DNA of 64,000 nt from DAOPKN01 sp035391225 (GTDB lineage: Bacteria > Thermotogota > Thermotogae > MWEM01). The stretch lies in the NCBI GenBank assembly GCA_035391225.1, contig DAOPKN010000005.1:1-64000 (forward strand), in the 5' to 3' direction. Position 1 is the stretch's first letter; every line of letters starts with the position of its first letter. A program made the translations under genes and the position numbers. A model generated the notes under the pieces. That model was given only the letters and a program-made list of their open reading frames with translations. It ran no database searches and was not told where the DNA came from. Positions 7,478 through 15,616 of this stretch are shown here, one piece after another.

Positions 7478-7758
7478 TGCGCATCGTGCTAGACGGGGGG
7501 TTAGTGGTCCCCTACTCTCGAAACCCACTTAGCGAGGTCGATGTCTGTGCCCCGGGGCGGTTTTGTGAGTGTGCCTTTCTTGGTGAGCGGCGATGAAGCC
7601 CGGGTCCCGTGCAGCGGATACCTGTGAACCTGGTCAGGTCCGGAAGGAAGCAGCCATAAGCAGATTCATCCGGGTGCCACGGGGTTGCCCGTGCGGAGCA
7701 AGCTACGGGGAAGGCCCTTGTTTGATCGTTTCAAAGCCAGACGCACGTGCGCTTTTTT
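7478..7758 (+). ncRNA. ffs: Signal recognition particle RNA, large bacterial type
   Basis: The core GGTCAGGTCCGGAAGGAAGC (7633-7652) is the SRP54/Ffh-binding apical loop of helix 8. The 5' part GTGCTAGACGGGGGG with following hairpins matches the Alu domain of long SRP RNAs such as Bacillus scRNA. The ends close through GCGCA-T-CGTGC near 7480 pairing with GCACGTGCGC (7743-7752), with one bulged T. The 3' arm is followed by a run of T (7753-7759) that serves as terminator. About 275 bases, far longer than the 4.5S RNA of E. coli. Confidence 0.92.
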
Positions 7759-8537
7759 TATTTCGTGAACGTGGGAAGCATCATGGGATCGAATTGCTCG
7801 ATACCCAGGCGTAAGCGGAGGGTTTGGTTGTAGCGTTCCGCGGAGTAGTACGCGTCCACGAATTCCAGCAGCGCGAAAAGCGCAACCCCCCCGAGCCCCA
7901 CGGCTCCCAGCGTTGCATTGTTGGGGACTTGGATTTCCTCTTCCGTTTCCTCGTCGATCACCGTTTTGTTCGAAAACCCCCACAGCCCCACGGCACCAAA
8001 GGCAACCTTGGCTCCCAGGAACAGGAATCCTCTTTCCCATTCCCCCACGTACAAGTGGCCCGCACTGGGAATGAGCAAGGAAAGCTCGGCCGCCACCCAT
8101 GCTTCTTTTTTCATTTCGGAGTACATCAGCAAGCGCTTGCGCATTTCGATTTCCGGGTCGCCCACCATGTCGGGTAGCGATCCCACGGGGCCTTCGATGA
8201 CCGGCGCAGCCACGTACAGCCCTTCCGGCTGTCCAAGGAGGGAGGAGCCATACATGTTTGCGGCCACAGGTTGTTGGACATACTCCATCGGGATTCCCGT
8301 GGTTCCTACCGGGCCCGCAGAAGTAACCTGGTCAATGGGATCGATGCGAACCACCTGGCTGCGGGAAACGATCATCGATTTTCCGGTTTCCAAGAGGATT
8401 TCAATGGTTTGTTCGGAAAATTGGATGATTTTCCCCACCAACACGCTTCCATCACTCAGGTAGATATTGTCAGCAAATACACTCGCCCCCAGGAAAACAC
8501 ACAAGAGAACAGCGGCAAAAAAGAATTTTGTTCGCAT
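7758..8537 (-). CDS. Exported membrane-associated protein, function unknown
   Basis: 259 residues. A signal peptide (MRTKFFFAAVLLCVFLGASV) is followed by DNIYLSDGSVLVGKIIQFSE, a beta-rich segment like those in proteins that begin with a short SH3-like turn, then a linker, a helix LSLLIPSAGHLYVGEWERGF and a second hydrophobic helix near residues 205-225. The SAGHLYVGEWERGFLFLG part resembles membrane segments of TM2/DUF5683-like proteins. The start at 8537 has AAGGAGG upstream. It is convergent with the SRP RNA, whose T-run touches its stop codon. Role unknown. Confidence 0.6.
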   Translation of the reverse strand: MRTKFFFAAVLLCVFLGASVFADNIYLSDGSVLVGKIIQFSEQTIEILLETGKSMIVSRSQVVRIDPIDQVTSAGPVGTTGIPMEYVQQPVAANMYGSSLLGQPEGLYVAAPVIEGPVGSLPDMVGDPEIEMRKRLLMYSEMKKEAWVAAELSLLIPSAGHLYVGEWERGFLFLGAKVAFGAVGLWGFSNKTVIDEETEEEIQVPNNATLGAVGLGGVALFALLEFVDAYYSAERYNQTLRLRLGIEQFDPMMLPTFTK

Positions 8538-8562
8538 GGCGGACCCTCCTTGAAGTATCTAC

Positions 8563-8577
8563 TTTGAACAGTTCAAA
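8563..8577. promoter_or_regulatory. Perfect 15-bp palindrome in a divergent region
   Basis: TTTGAAC-A-GTTCAAA is a perfect inverted repeat 26 bases upstream of the exported-protein gene and on the far side of the SARP promoter. It looks like an operator for a dimeric regulator; which one is unknown. Confidence 0.5.
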
Positions 8578-8633
8578 TTTCTATGTTTCCGGCCAAAAAT
8601 CCTAACTGCAGAAGCGGAGAAATCGCTCTGTTT

Positions 8634-8663
8634 TTGTGAAAAATGATTTGCATAGTGTATAAT
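8634..8663 (+). promoter_or_regulatory. Promoter of the SARP regulator
   Basis: TTGTGA (8634-8639), 18 bases, TATAAT (8658-8663). The start codon is 36 bases downstream. Confidence 0.65.
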
Positions 8664-8699
8664 TACCTGTAGATATGCACAGAGCACAAGGGGTTAGAT

Positions 8700-9908
8700 A
8701 TGGATAAACAATTGTACATTCGAACTTTCGGCAAGTTCCGGTTTTTCGTGGATGGCGAAGCGGTGGAAGAATCCTTTTGCCGTTCCCAAAAAGCCCAGGA
8801 AATTTTCCGGTATTTGTTGGCTTTCAAAGGGAGAAAGATCTCCAAGGATACTTTGTGTGACATGTTTTGGCCCGGGATGGAATTCAGCAAAGCCCGCCAA
8901 AACTTGAGTTCCACGTTGTACTTCATTCGGAATGGCCTGGACAATTTCGTTTCGGAAAAGGGATTCGGAAAAAAGGTAGTGCGCAGTTCTACACAGATGT
9001 GTTGGCTGGAATTCCCACCGAACGTGCATTGTGATGCCGACGAGTTTCGCCAATTTATCCACCTTGCAGATGGGGAAAGTGATCCCACGCAGAAAACCGG
9101 GTACTTGATTCTGGCGGAGAAACTGTACCTGGGAGATTTCTTCGTGGAAGACCAGTACGAAGACTGGGCGACTTCCCTACGGGAGGAATTCCGGGAGATG
9201 ATGGTGAATTCCCTCATCGAATTGGTGGAGGTTTTGTACCGCGAGGGTAGGTACAGTGAAAGCACCCATTACCTTTCCAAGGCCTTGGACATTGACAATT
9301 TGAACGAGAGCGCCATTTACCTCAAAATGTTGTTGCTGCAAGCCCAGAACAGGCCATTGGAAGCCCTGAAAGTGTACGACGAGTACGTGCAAACACTGAA
9401 AAAAGAGTTCGACTTCTCTCCCTCCAACAAGCTCAAGAGGCTGCGCAAGTCCGTTGCCAGCCGAGAGAACGAGGTACGGAACGTTCTCACGCTCAACGTG
9501 GATCAGGCGAAGGGTGCGCAATTCGCCGAAATCGACCTGTTTCAAAAGATGGTACGTTTTGAACTGAAAAAGCGAAAAAGCAACGCTTTCTTGGTAGATA
9601 TCCGGATCAACACCGACGAACCCCTGGTACGCTGGATCGTGGAAAAGCTTTTGAACAGTATTTCCAAGAATCTGCGTTCCGGGGACGTGTGTACCTACCA
9701 GGAAGGCCATTTCTTCATTCTGCTTCCGGAAATGAAGGAAATGTACTTGCCCGTGATCCTGGATCGGTTGATGAACATTTCGCTTTTCAAAGAACTGTTC
9801 GGGGAAACGCACGTGCAACTGCAAACCCGGAGTTTTTCCATCGCCCACGAGCGCGTGGAACCCATCGCTTTCCCGGAAAAATGGGAACCGACTGCTGCCC
9901 ACGAATGA
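8700..9908 (+). CDS. SARP/BTAD regulator with degenerate GGDEF-like domain
   Basis: 402 residues. Residues 1-95 form an OmpR-like winged helix (SRKAQE-type helix, then SKDTLCDMFWPGMEFSKARQ). Residues about 100-250 are a bacterial transcriptional activation domain of TPR-like helices (DEFRQFIHLADG, LYLGDFF, ALKVYDEYVQTLKKEF). Residues about 275-390 have the strand-helix order of a GGDEF domain (NAFLVDIRIN, LRSGDVCTYQEGHFFILLPE), but the signature reads YQEGHF, so diguanylate cyclase activity is not expected. SARP proteins activate transcription at direct repeats. Placed just before the secreted-protein cluster, it may control it; this is inference. Confidence 0.75.
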   Translation: MDKQLYIRTFGKFRFFVDGEAVEESFCRSQKAQEIFRYLLAFKGRKISKDTLCDMFWPGMEFSKARQNLSSTLYFIRNGLDNFVSEKGFGKKVVRSSTQMCWLEFPPNVHCDADEFRQFIHLADGESDPTQKTGYLILAEKLYLGDFFVEDQYEDWATSLREEFREMMVNSLIELVEVLYREGRYSESTHYLSKALDIDNLNESAIYLKMLLLQAQNRPLEALKVYDEYVQTLKKEFDFSPSNKLKRLRKSVASRENEVRNVLTLNVDQAKGAQFAEIDLFQKMVRFELKKRKSNAFLVDIRINTDEPLVRWIVEKLLNSISKNLRSGDVCTYQEGHFFILLPEMKEMYLPVILDRLMNISLFKELFGETHVQLQTRSFSIAHERVEPIAFPEKWEPTAAHE

Positions 9909-10004
9909 TCCCTTCCTTTTAGAATCTTTTTATTTTCATTATTCCCTCGTTTCAAGCACCCGGGTTACAATCTGTTGATAGCCAGAGATTGCGGGGTCTT
10001 CAGC

Positions 10005-10499
10005 ATGAAAATCACCCTTTTGCTTTCATTGCTACTCGTTTCTTGTTCGCTTCTTTCCGCGCAGTGGTTTGGAGGGACAGCGGAATCCACGGTAACCCTT
10101 GGAATTGCCGGAGCCGTGTTTGTGCAGCCCCTATCCTACCAGGTACCTGTTTCGTTGAATTTTGCCGATCCACTTGCATTTGAAGGCAAAACGATATGGG
10201 AGTTCGGGTCCAACATACCCTTCACGGTTCAATTTGAAATCCTGTCCACGCAAAAAAGCATTTTGGACGAGTACTTGCTCGTGCAAATCACGGATAGCGA
10301 TTCCCGTGCCCAAACCGATCGCTTGTCGCCCGGGGGAATGGAATCCCTTTTCTTGGGGAAGGGTTGGCATAAAATGGGTGTGTGGTTCGGTTGGGATGGC
10401 GAGAAGGAGCTTTTTGACCCGACCACTGCTCCCTGGCCCGAGGTGCGGGCGGGCAGCGGATATGCTCTGCAAATCTCCTACACTATTTTTGGGATGTGA
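10005..10499 (+). CDS. Small secreted protein, subunit-like (cluster A)
   Basis: 164 residues from ATG at 10005. A signal peptide (MKITLLLSLLLVSCSLLSA, cleavage before QWF) leads a beta-rich mature part. The Cys sits in LVSC, so a lipoprotein cannot be excluded. No family is recognised. TTG at 9975 would add ten residues ahead of the signal peptide and is less likely. A weak -10 (TACAAT, 9966-9971) lies upstream. It is the first gene of four plus-strand genes with tight spacing and resembles in size and layout the proteins at 19.5-22.3 kb. Confidence 0.6.
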   Translation: MKITLLLSLLLVSCSLLSAQWFGGTAESTVTLGIAGAVFVQPLSYQVPVSLNFADPLAFEGKTIWEFGSNIPFTVQFEILSTQKSILDEYLLVQITDSDSRAQTDRLSPGGMESLFLGKGWHKMGVWFGWDGEKELFDPTTAPWPEVRAGSGYALQISYTIFGM

Positions 10500-10511
10500 G
10501 GGTTGTTGAGC

Positions 10512-11198
10512 ATGCGAATCGGGAAAAACCCATGGATCATCCTGCTGTGCTTGCTGGGGGGGATGTTGGTCTTTGGTCAGCCGCTGTTCCCCGGAGAACC
10601 TTCCGACAACGGTACGGGGACGTTGCATTACGTGGTTGCGGAAAGCATTTACGTGGAAAGCGAAAACGCGTCTCCCACCATCAGCGTATGGAGTATGGCG
10701 GTGTACGATGAAGACAGTGACGTGTATCGACGCCCCCCGGGGGAGGAAACCTTCGATACGCTCGAAATCGGAGAAGAAGCCATGGTTTCCAACCTGGTGG
10801 AAGGGAACCTGGAAGAGTCGGAGGTTTTCCATTTCATCAGCGATCCCTTTTCGTTCGAGCTTTGGGCAAACTGTGACGTGAAGGTTACCTTCGACGTGCC
10901 GGGAGCATTGGTCAACCCCGACGGAGAGCAGCAAATCCAGGTTTTGCAGGTCCAATTCTGGAAATTGGTTTATAATAGGGAGTGGAATTACTACGAGAAG
11001 CCCACACATGTGCACGTGAACAATTTCCCAGGAGGTCTCCCGGGCTCCTTTTTCGTGATCGGGAAGGACTCGGAGCATTCGGAATTCCGCTTGGAGTTCG
11101 TGTTGCGGTACGAAAACCCGATCTGGATGTTTGAAAACGGGGCCTACGCTGCATCCATGCAGATCACGTTGGAATCCCAGGGGGTTTCACCCTATTGA
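10512..11198 (+). CDS. Secreted protein, subunit-like (cluster A)
   Basis: 228 residues. Signal peptide MRIGKNPWIILLCLLGGMLV with cleavage near VFGQ. The mature part is acidic and beta-rich (FSFELWANCDVKVTFDVPGA) with no family I recognise. The segment that begins with a contrast to an expected strand value is similar in style to the secreted proteins at 20-22 kb, which also carry short strands around DP and VTF. The start is ATG at 10512 because GAGGG lies 9 bases upstream; TTG at 10503 lacks spacing. It follows the previous gene by 12 bases. Confidence 0.55.
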   Translation: MRIGKNPWIILLCLLGGMLVFGQPLFPGEPSDNGTGTLHYVVAESIYVESENASPTISVWSMAVYDEDSDVYRRPPGEETFDTLEIGEEAMVSNLVEGNLEESEVFHFISDPFSFELWANCDVKVTFDVPGALVNPDGEQQIQVLQVQFWKLVYNREWNYYEKPTHVHVNNFPGGLPGSFFVIGKDSEHSEFRLEFVLRYENPIWMFENGAYAASMQITLESQGVSPY

Positions 11199-11266
11199 TT
11201 GGTTTTCCACCGGGAAAACGGGATTTCACTTTCTCCCTTTTGCCGGTAGAAGAATGAGGTGGAAGC

Positions 11267-11566
11267 GTGAAAACTTTTCTTTGTTCCGGTTGTGGCAACG
11301 TCACTTTTTCCAGTGCATCTCCCGGCATGGGATGGGAACACCGGTGTGAGGCCTGCGGGGGGCAGATCCATGAAATGCCTCTGGCTTCGCGTATTGGAGA
11401 CATCCTTGTGGCGATGGGGTACGTGCGAAAAGATGACGTGCTGCACGCTCTCCTTTTACAAAACCAGGGGCGTGTTGAGCGCCTGGGGGAGATCTTGCTC
11501 AACTTGCGGGTGCTCCAGCAATCCCAACTGCAAAAAGCCCTTTCCATCCAAAAGGAGGTTCTTTGA
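11267..11566 (+). CDS. Zinc-ribbon/MshEN protein, predicted c-di-GMP binder
   Basis: 99 residues starting at GTG. An N-terminal zinc ribbon has two CxxC pairs (CSGC at 6-9, CEAC near 27-30). The rest is two 24-residue repeats of the MshEN type found at the N-terminus of secretion and pilus ATPases: RIGDILVAMG..., and RLGEILLNLR..., each with L/V, L and Q at repeat positions 17, 21 and 24. The second repeat matches the c-di-GMP-binding pattern fully. There is no ATPase part. A paralogue lies at 19212-19514. Its last bases overlap the next start (TGATG), so the two are translationally coupled. Confidence 0.75.
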   Translation: MKTFLCSGCGNVTFSSASPGMGWEHRCEACGGQIHEMPLASRIGDILVAMGYVRKDDVLHALLLQNQGRVERLGEILLNLRVLQQSQLQKALSIQKEVL

Positions 11567-13113
11567 TGAAGCCATTTCCCGCGCGATCCCTTTTTCGTTC
11601 CAGGCGGGGTATCTCCGTCTTTTTTCTTTTTTTGCTCGGTTGCTTTTCGTCGCTGCTATTTGCCATCGGGGTGGAGCCCTTGTCGGTGGACATTGCGGGT
11701 GAACCCGGTTCGGTGGCGACGTTCAACCTGACCCTTTCCCCGGAAGACCAAGATGTCCCCGTGTTGCTCAGCCTCTTCCAACCTTTCCAGGAGGAAAGTG
11801 GTTCCATCGCGTACCAGAAAGTGGATGCGGAAACCTACCCTCCGATTGACTGGGTCAAGCTTCCTTCGGCCACCGTGACCGTTCGCGCCAACGAACGCCT
11901 GGATGTGCCGATCGAGGTAGATATCCCCTTTGGTACCAAGGGAACGTACATCGTGACGCTGATGGTGGAACCCCAAACCACATCCACTTCGGGAATGATC
12001 GTCTTCCGTATCCGCTACGCGATTCGCATCACCATCCGCGTTTCGGCGGCGGGGTTGCGTGAGACCGCTACCGTGGAACGCTTCGAAATCGTACCGGATG
12101 ACCGGGGAGAACCCACCATCTTGGTGAAGTTGCTCAACGATTCGCGCCTGGACTACCTTGCCAGCATGAATGTTTCGGTACGCGATTCGCGCGGGAGGCT
12201 TTTGGAAAGGGTTCCGCTTCTGTCAGAGGCGTCCGTTTCCTCGGGGCGCGATTCTACCCGCATGTATCCTGGCGCAGCTGTTTTCTTCTTGGGCAAACCC
12301 GAGAAGATCCTCTCCCCCGACCTGTACAAGCTCCAGATCCTTGCGCGCTACAACGAAACGCAGCGTATCTACTCCGAGGAATTCCAGGTTTCCGCATCGG
12401 AATTCGTTTTCCCGGAAGCCCGGGACTTGTACCTGATGTTCAAGGAACAAAACATCCAGTTGGATTTGAAACCACGCAGCGTGAAAACACAGATCATCGA
12501 GGTGGAAAACCAATCCGCCGAAGCGGTGCAGGTCAAGGTACACCAGGAAGACGTGATCCCGAACGACCCCAACTCCATTGGCGACTGGCTCACCATTCGC
12601 GGACAGTCGGAGTTCGAGCTCGTGCCCGGACGTTCCAACCGGTTGGTGGCCACGTTGAAGATCCCCGACGCCGCGAAGGATGGTACGTACTACAGCAAGA
12701 TCGTGTACACCGCGTACAAGGAGCAAGAACCCCAGGTCACCAAGAGTGTTCTTCTGGCGGTTGTGATTGGAAGCCAGCAAAAAGAAGTGCAATTTACCAG
12801 CCTTTCGTTCGATGCCATGCCCTCCGGACAGGGGTTGTCCACGCTTTTCCAGAACGTCGGATCCATCCACATTTCCGATTGCACCGCGGAACTGGGGATC
12901 CTAAACCCCGTGGACAAGACCATGGTTTCCACTGCCCAATTGGAGCTCTCCCGTTCGGGTTGGATTTTCCCGGGTGAATCCTTTGATCTCTTCGGCTCTC
13001 CGTTACCCCGTTTGGAACCGGGGGAATACCTGGTCCGTGGGAGGCTCTTGGAGAAAGGCCAGGAAATCATGACCTTTGAGACCACGTTGCAAGTCCCCGA
13101 AGCTTCGGAGTAG
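11566..13113 (+). CDS. Exported multi-Ig protein, fimbrial-chaperone/DUF916-like
   Basis: 515 residues with a basic N-terminus, a hydrophobic signal segment (residues about 15-37) and a beta-sandwich body. The stretch around residues 38-140 (VEPLSVDIAGEPGSVATFNL, WVKLPSATVTVRANERLDVP, GTKGTYIVTLMVEP) has the strand pattern of periplasmic pilus chaperones and of the WxL-associated DUF916 domain. Similar Ig-like modules seem to repeat to the C-terminus. It likely folds or binds the small secreted proteins nearby; that is inference. AAAGGAGG lies just before ATG at 11566. A strong terminator follows. Confidence 0.6.
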   Translation: MKPFPARSLFRSRRGISVFFLFLLGCFSSLLFAIGVEPLSVDIAGEPGSVATFNLTLSPEDQDVPVLLSLFQPFQEESGSIAYQKVDAETYPPIDWVKLPSATVTVRANERLDVPIEVDIPFGTKGTYIVTLMVEPQTTSTSGMIVFRIRYAIRITIRVSAAGLRETATVERFEIVPDDRGEPTILVKLLNDSRLDYLASMNVSVRDSRGRLLERVPLLSEASVSSGRDSTRMYPGAAVFFLGKPEKILSPDLYKLQILARYNETQRIYSEEFQVSASEFVFPEARDLYLMFKEQNIQLDLKPRSVKTQIIEVENQSAEAVQVKVHQEDVIPNDPNSIGDWLTIRGQSEFELVPGRSNRLVATLKIPDAAKDGTYYSKIVYTAYKEQEPQVTKSVLLAVVIGSQQKEVQFTSLSFDAMPSGQGLSTLFQNVGSIHISDCTAELGILNPVDKTMVSTAQLELSRSGWIFPGESFDLFGSPLPRLEPGEYLVRGRLLEKGQEIMTFETTLQVPEASE

Positions 13114-13135
13114 TTCCATCTGTGAAAGAAAACCA

Positions 13136-13163
13136 AAAACCCCGGTTTCCGGGGTTTTTTTTT
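13136..13163 (+). terminator. Terminator of cluster A
   Basis: CCCCGG (13140-13145), loop TTT, CCGGGG (13149-13154), preceded by A and followed by nine T. Confidence 0.9.
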
Positions 13164-13226
13164 GGGGGAATTGGGGGAGAGCCATGGAGCAGCCCTTGCC
13201 TCTTTGGAATTTTACCCTTGCTGGCA

Positions 13227-13284
13227 TTGGACGCTTCCGGTGGAATGTGATATACTTTCTGTGGCTTTGAATTTCTACAAGAAA
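13227..13284 (+). promoter_or_regulatory. Promoter and possible operator of the sugar ABC operon
   Basis: TTGGAC (13227-13232), 18 bases, TATACT (13251-13256) with TGTGA just before it. Downstream, TTTCT-ACA-AGAAA (13272-13284) is a 13-bp palindrome within the leader, well placed for a repressor. Confidence 0.65.
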
Positions 13285-13334
13285 CTTCATACTTTCCGAC
13301 CCACAAATCTATCCCAAAATCTGGAGGTGCACGT

Positions 13335-14612
13335 ATGAAAAAAAGTCTGTTTCTGCTGCTTGTTTTCCTCTCGGCTCTTGCCCTGACAGGGATTGCCGCC
13401 CAAATCGAACTGATGTTCTGGACCCACGAGGACCCGAACCGTACCGTGATCGAAGACCGCTACATCCAGGAATTCGAGGAAATGTACCCCAACGTGAAGA
13501 TCAACCGGGTGGCATATTCCTCCGTGAAAATCCAAGAACTGGTTTTGACCGCGTTCGCCGCCAACCAGGGGCCCGACATATTCAACATGTCCATCGAGGA
13601 CGAGTACGCCTACATCGCCAATGGCCGGGTGGCTCCGGTGGATCCGAAGGCCGCGGGTTTCGAGAACCTCCAAGCGGTGTACGACCACTACCTGCCGGGG
13701 ATGCTCGATCCGGTCACCTTCGAGGGAGAACTGTACGGCCTGCCTTTGGAACTGACCAACTGGTGCCTGTTCATTAACAAGAACGTGTTCCGGGATGCTG
13801 GACTCGACCCGGAAACCGATTATCCCAAGACCTGGGAAGAAGTGATGGAAGTTTCCGAGAAACTCGTGATCCGGGATGGAGACATCTTGCTGCGCCGTGG
13901 TTTCGATTTCCGCTACCCTTACTACCTGGTTTCGGTGGTTCCCATGGTGGAACAACTTGGTGGTAAGTTGATTAGCGATGACGGCGAAAAAGCCATTATC
14001 GGTGACGAAGCCTGGCTGGCTGTTTTGAACTACTTCAAGGAATGGGGCCCCAATGGCCGGAACCTGGGTTCCCCCACGTACAAGAATGCGCGCAAGCTGT
14101 TTAACTACAACAACAACGACATTGGCATGGCCATGACGGGGTTGTACCAGGAAGGGCGTATTCGTGCGGATAACGAGGAATTCTACGAGAGCGGCGAATG
14201 GATGGTCGTCCCCTACCCGCAGTTCGAGAATGCCGTGGACGAAGTGGCAGGCTGCTACTACGGGCATTACTACATGGTGAATGGCCAGAAGCCCAAGGAA
14301 AACATCGAAATGGCCTGGAAGTTCATTTCCTACATGCTGAGCCACGGGGAAGAATACCTGACCACCGTCAATATCATCCAACCCACCAAGGCCCTGATGG
14401 AATCGGAAACCTTCCGCTCCATGCCCTTCTCCGACGTGTTCCAATCCGACATGGAAAAAGGCCACATCGTGTATTACGGGGCAAACAGTGCCAAGATCCA
14501 GGAACTCATCAAGGAAGCCGTGGAATCGGTGATGCTTCTCGGCACCGACCCGCAGAAAGCGCTCGAGACACTTCGGCGGAAAGCCCAGGAAGCACTGGAC
14601 GACTCGTACTGA
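13335..14612 (+). CDS. Sugar ABC transporter substrate-binding protein
   Basis: 425 residues of the family 1 (MalE/UgpB-like) binding proteins. It has a signal peptide (MKKSLFLLLVFLSALALTGI) and no lipobox. Typical segments are IELMFWTHEDPN, DIFNMS, YGLPLELTNWCLFINK and the C-terminal WKFISYMLSHG. It captures a carbohydrate in the periplasm for the two permeases that follow. The sugar cannot be told from sequence. CTGGAGGTG precedes the ATG. A strong stem-loop separates it from the permeases. Confidence 0.9.
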   Translation: MKKSLFLLLVFLSALALTGIAAQIELMFWTHEDPNRTVIEDRYIQEFEEMYPNVKINRVAYSSVKIQELVLTAFAANQGPDIFNMSIEDEYAYIANGRVAPVDPKAAGFENLQAVYDHYLPGMLDPVTFEGELYGLPLELTNWCLFINKNVFRDAGLDPETDYPKTWEEVMEVSEKLVIRDGDILLRRGFDFRYPYYLVSVVPMVEQLGGKLISDDGEKAIIGDEAWLAVLNYFKEWGPNGRNLGSPTYKNARKLFNYNNNDIGMAMTGLYQEGRIRADNEEFYESGEWMVVPYPQFENAVDEVAGCYYGHYYMVNGQKPKENIEMAWKFISYMLSHGEEYLTTVNIIQPTKALMESETFRSMPFSDVFQSDMEKGHIVYYGANSAKIQELIKEAVESVMLLGTDPQKALETLRRKAQEALDDSY

Positions 14613-14640
14613 TTGCAAGCCAACACGCACGATAATCCCC

Positions 14641-14666
14641 GGGCAGCCCGAAAAGCTGGGCTGCCC
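14641..14666 (+). repeat. Intercistronic stem-loop after the binding protein gene
   Basis: GGGCAGCCC (14641-14649) pairs with GGGCTGCCC (14658-14666), loop of 8, followed by ATTTT. Such hairpins commonly stabilise binding-protein mRNA or partly stop transcription so that the binding protein exceeds the permeases. Confidence 0.75.
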
Positions 14667-14686
14667 ATTTTAGGAAGGTGAAGCGG

Positions 14687-15598
14687 ATGACCCGAAAGAT
14701 CCGAAGAGGAGGGATCGAGAGAAAGCAAGCACGTTGGGGATGGATTTTCGTGACCCCCGCCCTGCTTTTCTTTTCGATTTTCAGTTTCTACCCGATTGGA
14801 AACGCGTTTTACACCAGTCTTTTCCGGAAAAACATGCTTTCTCTCCGGCCACCCAAGTTTATCGGCTTCGAGAACTACACCTACCTTTTCGGTTCCCCGG
14901 ATTTTTGGAATTCGCTGCGTGCAACGCTGGTGTTTACCGTGGGGACGTTCGTTCCCATCCTTCTTTTCAGCCTCTTGTTCGCGGTTTTCATTCAGTCCCG
15001 GCGCCGTTTCCAGAAGTTTTTCCAACTGGCGTACTACTCTCCGGCCGTGCTTTCCTCGGTGGTTGCAGCCGCGATTTGGATGATCATTTTTGACCCCCGG
15101 GGGCTGGCGAACCAATGGGTGAATGGGCTTGCGGGAACCCCGGGTGTGGATCACCAATGGTTGGTGGACTACCATATTGCCCAGATTTCCACCATGGTCG
15201 TGTACTTCTGGAAATACGTGGGGTATTTCACCATCATTTTCATTGCGGGCCTGTCTACTATTCCCCGTACTATCAGCGAGGCAGCGACCATCGATGGGGC
15301 ATCTCCCTGGCAGAATTTTTGGTTCATCACCCTTCCCCTGCTCAAACCCACCACGGTACTGGTTTCCATCATGTCCATGTTGCAGTGCCTGAAAACCTTC
15401 AGCACGCAGTACCTGTTCACGCAGGGCGGGGCTCCCAAGGAACCGATCAACGTGATCACCCTGAATATTTACGATACCGCCATTCGCGATCACAGGATTG
15501 GAAGGGCGAGTGCCATGAGTATCGTGTTGTTCGGCATCATGTTGCTGCTGACGTTGGTGCAGTTCCAGCTGTCCAAGTCCGATGAAGTAAGTTACTGA
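14687..15598 (+). CDS. Sugar ABC transporter permease 1 (MalF/UgpA-like)
   Basis: 303 residues with about six membrane helices, the first at residues 20-40 (WIFVTPALLFFSIFSFYPIG). The EAA loop that contacts the ATPase is present as EAATIDGASPWQNFWFITLP near residue 200. ATG at 14687 is preferred over GTG at 14678, which overlaps the AGGAAGG ribosome-binding site. It pairs with the next permease. No ATPase gene is in the operon, so a shared MsmX-like ATPase is likely encoded elsewhere. Confidence 0.9.
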   Translation: MTRKIRRGGIERKQARWGWIFVTPALLFFSIFSFYPIGNAFYTSLFRKNMLSLRPPKFIGFENYTYLFGSPDFWNSLRATLVFTVGTFVPILLFSLLFAVFIQSRRRFQKFFQLAYYSPAVLSSVVAAAIWMIIFDPRGLANQWVNGLAGTPGVDHQWLVDYHIAQISTMVVYFWKYVGYFTIIFIAGLSTIPRTISEAATIDGASPWQNFWFITLPLLKPTTVLVSIMSMLQCLKTFSTQYLFTQGGAPKEPINVITLNIYDTAIRDHRIGRASAMSIVLFGIMLLLTLVQFQLSKSDEVSY

Positions 15599-15616
15599 GA
15601 AGGGGGAGCCATAGCA

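Noticed and set aside
7399..7528. Upstream extension of the CMD-GAF gene to 7528
   Set aside because: The region holds the SRP RNA promoter and 5' end. ATG 7399 has GGGAGGAG upstream.
13287..14630. 447-codon antisense frame opposite the sugar-binding protein
   Set aside because: The plus-strand gene has a signal peptide, ribosome-binding site and family motifs. The antisense product has none.
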